A program made the translations under genes and the position numbers. A DNA stretch of 64,000 nt from Letharia columbiana (Eukaryota > Ascomycota > Lecanoromycetes > Lecanorales > Parmeliaceae), in contig NW_023501045.1 of assembly GCF_014066305.1 (NCBI RefSeq), positions 369,501 through 433,500 on the forward strand, in the 5' to 3' direction. This document shows positions 1-10,059 of the stretch, piece after piece. The notes beneath the pieces were generated by a model. That model was not told the origin of the DNA. It did no database searches and saw nothing but the letters and a program-made list of their open reading frames with translations. The number at the start of each line of letters is the position of its first letter. The stretch's first letter is position 1.

Positions 1-958
1 GCAGTATGTACCGTCCAGGCAGGCAACCGGGGGCAACCCTTCGGAGTCTTGCGTGCAGACCTCCGATGATTATGGCGATCGTTTCCGATTTCAGTGAATG
101 CTGACCCCAGCCACCAAGAAGGAGCGCGCACATAATGGGTCTTGTACCGTCTGGTGGTCTACTTCTCCTGATTAGTTGTTGGTATGTTCTCGTCGGTTTC
201 AGAGCGCTTAAGGTACTGTCGAAAGTTTGAGTTTGGTTGATGTTACACCAACTCCAAAGCTACCTTAATCACGGTTCTTTTAGGTACCTACCTCGCTTTC
301 TCCTAGCATTAGTATCGAGAGGTCGTTGAAAGGACTCGCGTTCGTCAACAAGTCAGCTGCTGCGTACACCAGAGGCACCATCGCAACCCTTCTACCTCCA
401 ATTCGAATCGTCCAAAGACCGACGACGAATGGAAATGGAAAGGCTTCAAAGCTTACCCATTCACCTGCCCCGCCAACTCCCAATCATTCCCTTTCCTCAC
501 GACAACACGCCTTACTTCCCATCCATCCACCTCAAAACCCCCAAGCCTGATGAGCCGTCCACCCATTTGTCAACGCTCTCCGCCCAAGCCTGCCCACGAT
601 CCCACATCTGATCCGTAAAATCTACTGTCAGGTCTCTCCGAACAAGTCGTCCCCGCTAGACCTTGCGAACATCCATCGTTGAAAAGCAGGAACCTGGTTT
701 CATGTAAAACCGCGGGCACGGGCACAGATGAAACCGGAAGACGACTCGAAAGTGTGGTGTCACACTGCGACGCCTAAGATCTCTATATCATCTTCCATCA
801 TGCTAGGCTTAAACTCGAATTTCAACCAAGAGTCTCAGAACTTGGGTAGGGTCGACAGAGGACGATATTCTCGACTCACACCATCTCTCTTCCATCCACG
901 CCCATCAATCACCAAGCATGTTCATGACTAGCAGACATTTCTCCGCCCACACCTGCCT
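1..958. other. no gene recognised
   Basis: No open frame here resembles a known protein, and the short frames on both strands look like chance. The right end is the 3' flank of the ubiquitin-like gene that follows on the minus strand. Confidence 0.5.
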
Positions 959-1886
959 CTACCTCCCCCTCCGTCTCTCCCGCTCCGCCGCCTCCTCTGC
1001 CGTCTCATCCTCATCGCTAACATCGCTCTCCTCCCCGCCATCCCCACCCACCCCAACACCACCACCACTGCCTCCACTGCTGCCCTCATCCTCATCCTCA
1101 TCCTCATCCTCATCCTCATCCTCATCCTCATCCTCATCCTCATCGCTCCCCACCGCCCCGACGGCGCCGCCGAGCTCCCCGTAACACTGCGACCCCGGCT
1201 TCGCGTACAGCATCAGGGCGGAGGACTCGTCGAAGTGGTTGCCCTTGACGGTGGTGGCGTCGTCGAAGAGCAGGAGCAGCTCGGAGGCCTTCCAGCCCTT
1301 GGCGCGCTGGATGGTCTCCTTGACGGCCTCCATGGTGTCGCGGGGCTTGACTTCGATCATGAAGTAGGCGGGGCGGGTGCGGACTTCTGCGGAGAGGTTC
1401 GGAAGAGAGTGAGAAGGAGAGGAAGAAGAAGGGGTGGATGTACGTGTTCATGATCATCGTGCAGCAAGCGAGCATACTTCAAGGCATTATATAAGAAAAG
1501 AACCCGATGACTCCAAGTAAACGATGAACCTACCGAGCTGAAACGGGATCCAATCCGGAGGCGGGTACGTCCGGAGCAGGCCTATCTTGTGAACCTTGCC
1601 GTCCCCGGCGTCGCGCATGCCGTAGCTTTCCAGGTTCGCGCCGAGGTCTTGGAGCTGCTTGCCGCCCCAGCAGAGCTTCTGCTGGTAATGGAGGACGCCG
1701 TCCGCCGCCTCGACCTGCGCTTTGAGACTGGCGACCGTGTCCTGGGGCGAGATGTCGAGCTCGAGTTTGAGCGGGCGACCGCCGACTAGGGATTCGAGGG
1801 AGTTCAGTCAGTGAATCGGGGGAGGGGTGGGGGCAGGAAGGGTTTGGGTGGCAGGGTGATGTACGGTTCTTGACTAAGACTTTCAT
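959..1886 (-). CDS. tandem ubiquitin-like domain protein with acidic DE-repeat tail
   Basis: I built this gene from three exons on the minus strand: 1886-1865, 1785-1534 and 1386-959. The donors are GTACAT and GTAGGT, both acceptors end in AG, and the frame is kept for 233 residues. The protein opens MKVLVKNLGGRPLKLEL and continues with a QQKLCWGGKQLQD segment, the pattern of a ubiquitin beta-grasp fold (compare ubiquitin's QQRLIFAGKQLED). A second, weaker beta-grasp-like unit starts near residue 93 (FMIEVKPRDTMEAVKETIQ). The tail is a run of about ten Asp-Glu pairs followed by Ser/Gly and Glu/Arg-rich sequence ending at a TAG. There is no C-terminal di-glycine, so it is probably not conjugated like ubiquitin. 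It may act as an adaptor, which is inference. The first exon is only 22 bases long and is easily missed by gene callers. Confidence 0.75.
1084..1143. repeat. hexanucleotide microsatellite (CTCATC)n, about 10 copies
   Basis: A near-perfect run of CTCATC units on the plus strand encodes the alternating Asp-Glu stretch of the ubiquitin-like protein on the minus strand. Because the unit is six bases, length changes would keep the reading frame, so the acidic tail may vary in length between strains. Confidence 0.9.
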
Positions 1887-2629
1887 CTTTGTTGGGTTTT
1901 GTTCGTGGTTTTGTTCTTAGAGATGTTTCCGTTCCAGATTTTGGATTGAGGATGTGAAGGGCATAGTAATATATATAGTAGGGGGTCATACTCGTTGAAA
2001 GAAGACGAGGCAATCCCATTTTCGTACCATTTCGTCTGTTGACGCGCGATATGCGAATATGATGTGTGAATGGTCAGTGGAGAATCACAAGCTTATAATA
2101 CTTCCATGATAAAAGCACAGCTTTCCGACACCCTTGGAATTGTGGAGGCTTTGGTCCAGCAAGACTGTGCTCACCCAAAGAAGGAATAGGGTCCGAGGTC
2201 CGAAAAACCACGTTCGCTAGCTGACCATTGCACCAGATCTTTGCCAGTTCTTGAGGTGCCTAGTAAGGTACAATAAACGAGACAGGGTGGCGTCCATGAC
2301 TGGCCAACTAGTTCTGTGGCGGTGTCGATGGGAGCCTTGAGCGGAAAGAGTTTTCTGGGGAAGGCGGGATTTCATTTTGCGGAGACAAAGGCATTCGTGA
2401 GCGAAGAGAACGTCCGTAGGATATGGCAAGTCGGGTAGAGAAGAAATCTTATGCGAAGGGAAGTAGCTAGGAAAAGGCATGAAAGTGCAACTCGTGACGA
2501 ATACAGGGGAGTCGGTTGATGTAAATCTGCTCCTCACCGTAATCAGACAATGCAAGAACAGTTGAAGTACAAATGGTCTGATTTGTTTGCAACCACCCTT
2601 CACCTTCCCAGCTTTCACTCAACGCCTCG
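1887..2629. other. intergenic, no gene recognised
   Basis: This stretch separates the ubiquitin-like gene's 5' end from the 3' end of the glutathione transferase gene. A 133-codon minus-strand frame (2217-2618) has no recognisable domain and no splice support, so it is not called. Confidence 0.5.
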
Positions 2630-3717
2630 CTACTGTTTGTACTTCTCGCTCGTTCCCTTTTTGACGGCCGGCCGCTCGGCAATACGGTCAATCCACTTCA
2701 GCAGATGTGGGAATGGCTCCATTTCTTCCTTGCTGAACCCACTGAACTCCCACGCATTAACCCAAGGCCAGGTTCCAATATCAGCGATAGAGTATTTGCC
2801 TTTGCCGTTACCGGCCAAGTACTCGCGAGGCTCGCCGGTGTACTTGCCGCTCAGTTGAATTTCGAGTACACCGTAGACGCGGAGCGTTTCGTTTCGGAAA
2901 CGGTCGATGGCGTCTGTGTTTCAACAGTAGCGTCAACATGTCATGCTTCTCAATGGGCAGAGGGAGGGGTAGGGTATGCAGAATGCAAAACAAGGTATAC
3001 GCACAAGGGATCTTCTCCTTAGCAAACTTGGCAAAATGGTTCACTTGGCCCTGGTACGGCGCCCCACTCCCATGCCAAAAGAACAACCACTGCAATGCCT
3101 GGCTCCTCTCCAGTTCATCCTTGAACCCAAATACATCATTCTTATCCGCGAACTTCAGAAGGTATAAGAGCTCAGCCGATGTCTCCATGACGGGGAAGGG
3201 AGGTGATTGGGTGTGGTCGATGAGGATGGGGATGCGGCCATTGGGATCGAGGCGGAGGAACCAGTCTTTTTTTTGCTCATTTGTCATGATGTTGCTGGCG
3301 AGGACGCACTTTAGTCAATCGCGTTTTCACTGGATTGTCGAAGGGCATTCGGGAAGGATGAAGATATTGAGAGAGCAACTTACATAATGGTTTGTGTCCA
3401 TTCAGTGCCATAGACCTCATGCAGCTCCTCGAGCATGATCTGGACTTTCTGTCCATTGGGCGTGCTCATGGTGACGAGATGAAGACCCTATATGCCCACC
3501 ATGAGCCCAGTCTATTCTCAATACTGCCAGAGCTCCCAACTGAATTCCTGGAATCACTCACCTTGGCATTCTTCACCTCATCCGGCGTGTCGGCTTCGAA
3601 GAGGTGCGACATGTTGGGCGTCTTTGGTAGGATATTGAGGTTCCTAACTTTGTCAATTGGCGTCCTGGCTTTGAGATGAGATGATAGTAGAGCAGCTCGT
3701 TGGACTGATCTAAACAT
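2630..3717 (-). CDS. glutathione S-transferase, Ure2-like, with N-terminal mitochondrial-type leader
   Basis: Four exons (3717-3562, 3487-3384, 3294-3005, 2913-2630) join in frame to 277 residues. The introns have donors GTGAGT, GTAAGT and GTGCGT. The first about 50 residues (MFRSVQRAALLSSHLKARTP...) are basic and Ser/Ala/Leu-rich with almost no acids at the start, as in a mitochondrial presequence. The thioredoxin-like domain follows with TPNGQKVQIMLEEL and LDPNGRIPILID, the substrate-binding pattern of Ure2p/YfcG-type transferases. The C-terminal helical domain contains YSIADIGTWPWVNAW, the conserved N-cap/hydrophobic staple region of GST C domains. The expected reaction is glutathione conjugation or disulfide-bond reduction. 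Mitochondrial targeting is inferred from composition only. Confidence 0.88.
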
Positions 3718-4635
3718 TCAGTGGTGTATAATGAATGAGTGATGGAGATGGAGGAGTTGCTTTGAAATCAATATCTTATAAGGATCGATGACGGCAGAAG
3801 ATCGCGTAATCGCCATCTCCGCATTTTCGGCCCGCTTCGGCCGGTTATCGATTAGGGCTTACCGTTGGGGTTTTGTTAAGAACCTTGGTATCTCGCACTA
3901 GTAAGTACATACATGTATCTGATCCCGGCAAAAATCTATGTGCTCCTGTCAGTGCCTCCACACCTTCTTCCCCATGACCTCCAAAAAAGATTTCTCCTCC
4001 GACCCAGAGAACCAAGGAAACACTTCTCCTTCCTCCTCAACTCAAACATTGCAATCTTACTATCAACAGTCTTCTTCATGACTGACTTCACATACTTAAT
4101 TGATCCAAACCCAAGCGTAAGGAAAAGGATGCGACTTGACAGATGGGCTGAGCCGAAAATCTCCACCCCTCAAGAAATGTCATGATTAGCGATCGAGTTT
4201 CCTTAGAGTATTTGGTCAAGATGTTGGAGTACGTGCTGACTTGGATTCGCGACATTGATTATGAATTTAACGCAGTTACGACGACCAGCCTGACTCAAAG
4301 GTTCTACGTATAGGTAAAAGATTGTAGCAAAAATCATGCATAGAGGGCAAAGATCCTCAATGAAATTAAGGAGGTCCTACAGTCCAGGCGCCTTGCCGGA
4401 AACCAATAGCGATTCTCACGGACATGTCCTAAAAATCGTTGTTGTACTAGCAAGAGTACTGTTTTTCATGCGTTCAAGTCTTTCTATTCCATGTTCTTTG
4501 CTAGAAAGTGCCAATATCCACAAATATGTGCACAAGTGAGTAGAAAAAGAGCTTTGTTTCCTTGAGAATTGATGATTTGGGTTTCCCTCTATGTATAAAT
4601 ATTGCTGCACTCTCTTACATTATAGAGTGAAGCTA
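3718..4635. other. intergenic, no gene recognised
   Basis: This is the upstream region of the glutathione transferase gene and then AT-rich sequence leading to the P450 relics. Short frames on both strands (for example 3913-4185) show no domain. Confidence 0.5.
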
Positions 4636-4885
4636 AAAAGATCGGGTCTTCGCGTTTACGGCGGAATGTACTCTAAAAGCGCTGTGGAGGCGACGCTGAC
4701 CTATGACCCGTTTGTATAGCAATTAATGATCGCTCTTGATATGTTAAAGCAGACCTAAGAAACGTTATTTCGAGAAAACCTGACATCTTTTGTGCGAGGA
4801 GAGAAGAAGGCTGCCTCGCTCTCAATTAAGGAAAACCCTATGTATCATGTATTCTGAAAACTGGACTATATGCTAATTAGCGTCT
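4636..4885 (+). pseudogene. cytochrome P450 fragment (relic of a paralogue of the P450 at 7.4-9.1 kb)
   Basis: Read on the plus strand, this piece translates to an interrupted segment with LTYDPFV, then a stop, QLMIALDM, another stop, ETLFREN and IKENPM. It matches, codon by codon, the region 8529-8700 on the minus strand of the P450 pseudogene downstream (LTFDPFVQQFMITLD, ETLFREN, VKENPM). The stop at 4717-4719 is TAG where the paralogue has CAG, and the stop at 4756-4758 is TAA where the paralogue has CAA. Only about 80 codons survive, and nothing recognisable continues on either side. It abuts the 3' end of the next P450 pseudogene, which is on the opposite strand. Confidence 0.8.
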
Positions 4886-5843
4886 TTAGTTCCGTCTTCT
4901 GACCAAAACCGTAGCCTCGGGATCAGTAACTACAATCTCGTCCACCGTCTTGTTCCCCGGCCTCACCTTGCCCATCGGCTTATTAAGATCGTAATGCATC
5001 AGAAAAGCACCGATGACCAATCTGAGCTCATTTGCAGCCAGAGCACGTCCTGGACAAGCATAGCGCCCGTTCCAAAATATATGTGCTCTTTGTCCACAAT
5101 AGCGTACTAGTTGCGAGCGCTTTCTCCAGCCTCGAGGCGCTTACGATACTTGCGAAAAGCGTCGAATCTTTAGGGATCTAGGACAACGTCTGGGTTTAGG
5201 AGGTTCGATGCAGCGGCGATGGCTATGAAAGTGCCTTTTGGGATGCGGGTGCCGTCGAAGAGGACTAGTGGCTCCATTGCTAGGCGGTGAAAGACGGCTG
5301 CTGTGCGAGATCGTGTATGTTGGGATGAAAGAGACAAATGATCTTACTCAAAGCAGGTGGGTTCATCCGTTTGGACTCGGACATGAAGGAGTCTAGTCTC
5401 CACATTTTCACTAATGCGGCTTTCTCCCAGCCCTTCTCGGCCGTTCTCACTTCCTCTATTTCTTCCCTCAGAGATTTCACGAGCTCCGGCCGGGCGGCCA
5501 GATCATGAATGGCATGGGCTGTCTGCGAGCCCGTGGTGTGAATGGATCCAAGTCCAAGGAAAATCATTCGATGAGCTAGATTGACCGGGTCTCTCTCGAG
5601 GTCGTTGAACGCGTCCTCGTACGTCCATGTCAAGAGCGGCGATGCAGTATCATTGCCGTTTGACTTTTCATCGTGGCTATCTCCACTATGCTCTGTTAGT
5701 ATTGGTGCTATCGACTTTCTCGCAACGCGCGGGTTTTCGTGCAGTTTATACCACGTTGGTAGACAACGCACGATGAGAGGGTACAGAGGACGCAGGAATG
5801 GCGGAAGCGCGCTTCGAACTGGGATGTCGCTGCGGAGGATCAT
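4886..5843 (-). pseudogene. cytochrome P450 pseudogene, N-terminally truncated
   Basis: The readable protein begins at an in-frame ATG (5843) just after a splice-acceptor-like TTGACAG. That part corresponds to the middle of fungal P450s of the diterpenoid/gibberellin-cluster type. The I-helix region contains GSIHTTGSQTAHAI, and the ExxR motif is ESKR. An intron (5347-5301, GTAAGA...CACAG) restores the frame to LVLFDGTRIPKGTF. Two in-frame stops follow, TAA at 5170-5172 and TAG at 5107-5109, both one C-to-T change from Gln codons. A one-base loss near 5072 shifts the frame inside the haem loop, after which GRYACPGRALAANE and the C-terminus are readable. The first 200 or so residues expected of a P450 are absent and the neighbouring diterpene synthase relic starts there. 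It is non-functional as it stands. Confidence 0.88.
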
Positions 5844-5849
5844 CTGTCA

Positions 5850-7237
5850 ATGGTGATAATTTGGGAGGAGTTGGTGATCTCGGGGGACTCCCGAGTGCTT
5901 ATCCCACCACCATTTTTATGGTTTGTTGGGTGAGTGAGCTCCTGTATACAGCCTGGTATTTGTTGCGACCGACTCTGATTCTTCTATCGTCAATTTCAAC
6001 GCTTCTTCCTCGGTGACCATTTCCCTCGGCGCCAGCAGTATCAGTCAGCTGGCAAATTTTCTTGAGGGGCATTTGCAGGCTGGGAGCGGAGTCGTTGGTT
6101 TCGGTAAGAGTGTACTTCATGTGAACAATGGATAGAAAGACTAACAGACAATACGTAGCGCCAGGATTCTTGGAAGATGCAGACGATACAGCGAAAACAA
6201 CTCTGTCACTCAATCTGCTAGGCCGTGCAACACCACCAGATCGTATGATAGCTATCTTTGAAGCTGACCACCACTTCAAAACATTTGCATGGGAGCGAGA
6301 TCCCAAGTTCAGTGCCAATTGCAATATCTTGAATGCACTGCTCTATGCGCCAAAGCCAGGAAAATACGTAGCCCAAATTTACAAAGCCGCAAACTTCCTA
6401 TGCAAATTATGGTACCAAGGAGAAGTGAACGACAAATGGGTATGCTATTAGACCAACTAACCACATTCTAGTTGCCGGACTCGGCTGACATCTGTCCCAG
6501 AATCCCTCGCCCCAATACTCGAAAATGCTCCTAACCCAGGCACTTGTGCGGATGCTTGAGCTGTGGCAGGACGGAAGCCTCAACGGGGTCTGTGAGGAAC
6601 TGATTCGGGACCGAGTACCGATAATCCTAACTCAAATCGCTATCCGCACGCTGTAGAGCATAGAACACCACCGTGAATCTGCCGGAATCGCAACGTACGC
6701 TGTGTTGACCCTGACAAAGCTATCGTCTCTTCCATGGCTCCGGACACTAGGAACCGACGTCTCGGTAGCTGTCGAAGCAGGTGGAGGTTCCGTCCGGACA
6801 ATCATGAACAACCTCCTCGTGAAGCAAGAACCTCTCTGGATCGACCATGGAAAGACCCAGTCCTTAGCCTAGCCTCCATTTCCGCATCCAAAGTATCGAA
6901 GTTTGCGCAATTATTCTCCAAACTACCGCTATATTCCTCGGACCCTGACTGGTTGATGCACGCCTCCATCATCGAAGGATATCTCTTCTACCCACAGCTC
7001 AAGCGTGGCAGACTAGACATCTTTCCATGAACAGACATGGCGAAAGATGAGTACCTGGAGTATACCCCGTCGACGTGGACATTGTCGAACAACCACCAGC
7101 CCAGCCCGATGGATGCGAGGTTTCTGTGGTCAGGGCGGGTGAGGACTGTGCTGGGGCTGTTTGTTGATGTGACGGATTTGTATGGGCAGATTCATGTGGC
7201 GGGGGATATTGCCAGTCGGATGCGGCGGCGTGCATGA
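5850..7237 (+). pseudogene. bifunctional copalyl/kaurene-type diterpene synthase remnant
   Basis: Plus-strand pieces match fungal CPS/KS-type diterpene synthases in order. First comes a YPTT...W segment near 5895, in one frame. An exon then ends GSGVVGF, and an intron (GTAAGA...TACGTAG, ending at 6159) leads to PGFLEDADDTAKTTLSL. DADDTA is the class II DxDD protonation motif, and KFSANCNILNALLY follows. After a second splice (GTATGC...CCCAG) come QYSKMLLTQALVRMLELW and then an in-frame TAG at 6654-6656. Further on are YAVLTLTKLSSLPW, a frame change near 6862, SIIEGYLFYPQLKRGRLDIF, a TGA at 7028-7030 and YTPSTWTLSNN. The end, LFVDVTDLYGQ, fits the extreme C-terminus of the family. The class I catalytic domain expected between TWTLSNN and that end is missing. 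The N-terminal third is also gone. Confidence 0.88.
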
Positions 7238-7379
7238 ATTTCTTTCTCTTCGTGTTTGTGAAGATGTGTTCTGAGTATCAAATGTCTGCGATGTATTACA
7301 TCAAGCGCCTAGTCAGTTGAATTACCAACATAAACTGCTATCGTGATGATACCAGCCATCCTCCAGCACCACCTGAAAT

Positions 7380-9139
7380 CTACAGCTTTCTCTCGCTCAC
7401 TTTGACTCTGATATTACCAATCGGGCGCATAGCCCCCAGACTCGGCTCCGCTGCATTAACCGTCGGCAAACTACCATCCTCAACATCGATATCAAAACGG
7501 TAAAGCATCAAAGCAACCAGAGTATAGACCTCCTGCTTGGCCAAGAATCGACCAGGACGGTACGTATTCCCGCCACCAAGAGGATGATAACCCTTCTGAT
7601 TCGCCAGCTTTTTGTCCTTGAGAAACCTCTCGGGGTGAAACTCGGTGGCATCCGAGCCAAAGAGTTCGCGGTTCAGCTGGAATTGGCGGAAGGGAGACAT
7701 TACTTGATCGCCTTTGTTGATGGCCTTGCTGTTGATAGATGTCTTTTGGATGGCGATGCGGATGAGGGATACAGCGGTGTAAAGGCGCAGTACTTCGTGC
7801 CAGATTGCATCTAGCTGAGGGCAGTGGTTGGTTAGGATGGTAAGGTCGACAGAGCCGGAGGGCGAGCACGCTTTGGATGAGGTGATGATGTGGGAGATTG
7901 TCCAGAAGCAGATTGTGTGGGCGTTGTTGTTGCTGCTAAGGTGCGGAAGGAGTCAGTGGTTGCATTCGGCAATAACAGCAGTGCAAGAAGGTAACAAAGA
8001 CGAGATAAAGAAAGGAGTAGAAGTAGAAAAGGCTGTTCCATTACCCCCAGAACAGCATGGATGACATGATAGCGATATCACGCGATGGCAAATCGAGCTG
8101 CCGCATCTCCAATTCTATCGTTCTGAACATCCACACCATGTCCAAACCGTCTGTCTGCAGAATATCGTTAAAATTGGTCATGGTGCTCAGTATACTCTTG
8201 GCGGCGCCATATAGGTCTCCTGGTAGGAGCCTCGGATACTGATAAAACATCTTCCATGCGGCTTCCTCGAAGCCGAAGTAGTATTCCAGGAAGCGCGGAT
8301 CAACCCCTAGCATTTCACTCCCGAAGAATGCTTTAGTTGCCGAAGAGACTAGGCTGTATCGGACCCAATGTTTCAGGGACGCGGATTTTGAGTAACGTGT
8401 TGATGAGTGAATGAAGGTTGGTAGAAAATCGGGCTAGACGAAGGGATTGATTGATGTAACCTAATAAGTTGTCACCAATATCTGCAAGCATATTTCCGGA
8501 TAATTGTTGCTTCACCCATTCCATCTGGAGGTGGTAGAATGCATGATGCATAGGATTTTCCTTGACCAAGAGCGAGGCGGACTTGTTCTCTCCTTGCACC
8601 ATAGATGTTGAGTTCTCTCGAAACAAGGTTTCTTGGGTTTTCTTTGATATATCGAGAGTGATCATAAACTGCTGTACAAACGGGTCGAAAGTCAGCGCCG
8701 CTGTATCTCTCCATGTGGTGGCGATATCCCGGTTGTCTGTTAGTATGATCATCTTTTTCGACCCAAGCCTGAGTGTGAAGGGCTCTCCTTTGGGAAATGA
8801 GACACCGGCGGCCTATCAGTGAATAACTTTTGTGTGGTTTTCAGTTTTTCTTACCATCCAGTCCGAAAAAGATGATCCGGGTTAGTCACGAAGTAGTAGG
8901 TATGGCCTTGAGCAGAAAGTCAGTTGTTCAGTTTGGGAGCAGTCAGGCATAGCTAACGCACCGAGAAAGGGGTTCCAATATGGCAATGGCTTTGGTTCAT
9001 CCGGCCGCAACCAGGGCTTTACGGTGAAGCTCCAGAGTCTCCATAGAAGATAGGAACCCGTGCAGATCGAAGTGGCGAGTGAAACAAGAGGATTCAGCGA
9101 CCATTGATTCACGGTAGTATCGACTGTGGAGCCGAGCAT
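7380..9139 (-). pseudogene. cytochrome P450 pseudogene with haem Cys replaced by Arg
   Basis: The gene begins at 9139 with a membrane anchor and a proline-rich hinge (PDEPKPLPYWNPFLG). Splicing at GTGCGT leads to GHTYYFVTNPDHLF and, across a second intron whose phases do not quite agree, to VSFPKGEPFTLRLGSKK. A frameshift lies near 8430, after which SLKHWVRYSLVSSATKAFFG is readable. The I-helix MLFWGSNNNAHT sits on a GT-AG join, and about 15 residues usually found after that helix are missing. The EVLR form of ExxR and FHPERF are present. The haem loop reads LGGGNTYRPGRFLAKQEV: the invariant thiolate Cys is Arg (CGT instead of TGT). The family resembles the fungal CYP7/CYP8-like enzymes often found in terpenoid clusters, which is inference. 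It cannot bind haem normally. Confidence 0.85.
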
Positions 9140-10059
9140 GTTGAGAGCGTTCGTCCGCTGCCTAGATGGTGTCTTCAGGTGAGGGCAGTGAGAGGTGAAA
9201 AGTGAAGAGTGACAAGTGAGGAGTAGAGGCTTGAGTATCGTCTGAAAGGCTCAGCAGGTTCTTTAGATGATACTGTCTTGGGCAAAGTCTAGGTGTTTTA
9301 ATGAAGAAACCCTGGGTGACTTGACGTTTTTGCTTGGTAGCAAAGTATACTAGTAGATCGGCAAGCAGTCCGGTCACCCAGCAGGCCTCTAGGCTGCGTG
9401 TCGGGGAAGACGTGGAGATGGAGCCTTGTCTTTTCTCTGCTAGGTACTCTAGAGTGCAGTGAGTTATGTGCCACGAAGATAAAACCGGAGATCCGACTAC
9501 TTTCACCCCTCAGGGTGTGAGGGATCTCCTTCGATGCAGGTCCGCTGCTGTTCAAAGTTATCGTCTCACATGGTACCCCTGCAGAAATCGGATCCGACTA
9601 TTTCAATAATCAAAAGGGTTACAAGATTCTTTCAATCGTATGTCGAAGCTGCTGTTTTCCAAGGCGATTTTCTGCACAAGACCGGTCCGACTGCTTTCAC
9701 CCTCTTCACTGATTCGCACCGGGTGCGTGCCTTGCATGCACGAATACGAAAGATGCTTCGGGATGCGAGCATCATGTATGGAAGTGGGGCAGCGAGGGAA
9801 TCCACACGCACCCACACATGTATGCCGATGGCAGCAAGATCGCTAGTGTTATCCCAGCAGGCCTGGCGCCATAGCTGACGACCCTCACCCAAAACATCAT
9901 AGATCCCTTCAACGAGCACGGCGCAGCTAGGCTTCGCATCTTCCCCCATCATGCATCTTGCGCTCAGGGATTCTAAAAAGCCCAAGGGAACCACTTTCTG
10001 ATACCCTCTCGCTGCGTCACGTCCCTACTTCTGAGCGCTTGAATCATCATATCATCATC
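9140..10059. other. intergenic, no confident gene
   Basis: A 120-codon minus-strand frame (9632-9994) has a protein-like composition but no family I recognise. It may be another decayed fragment. The rest shows no coding signal. Confidence 0.4.

Noticed and set aside
2217..2618. 133-codon minus-strand frame downstream of the glutathione transferase
   Set aside because: The transferase ends cleanly at 2630, and this frame has no recognisable domain.
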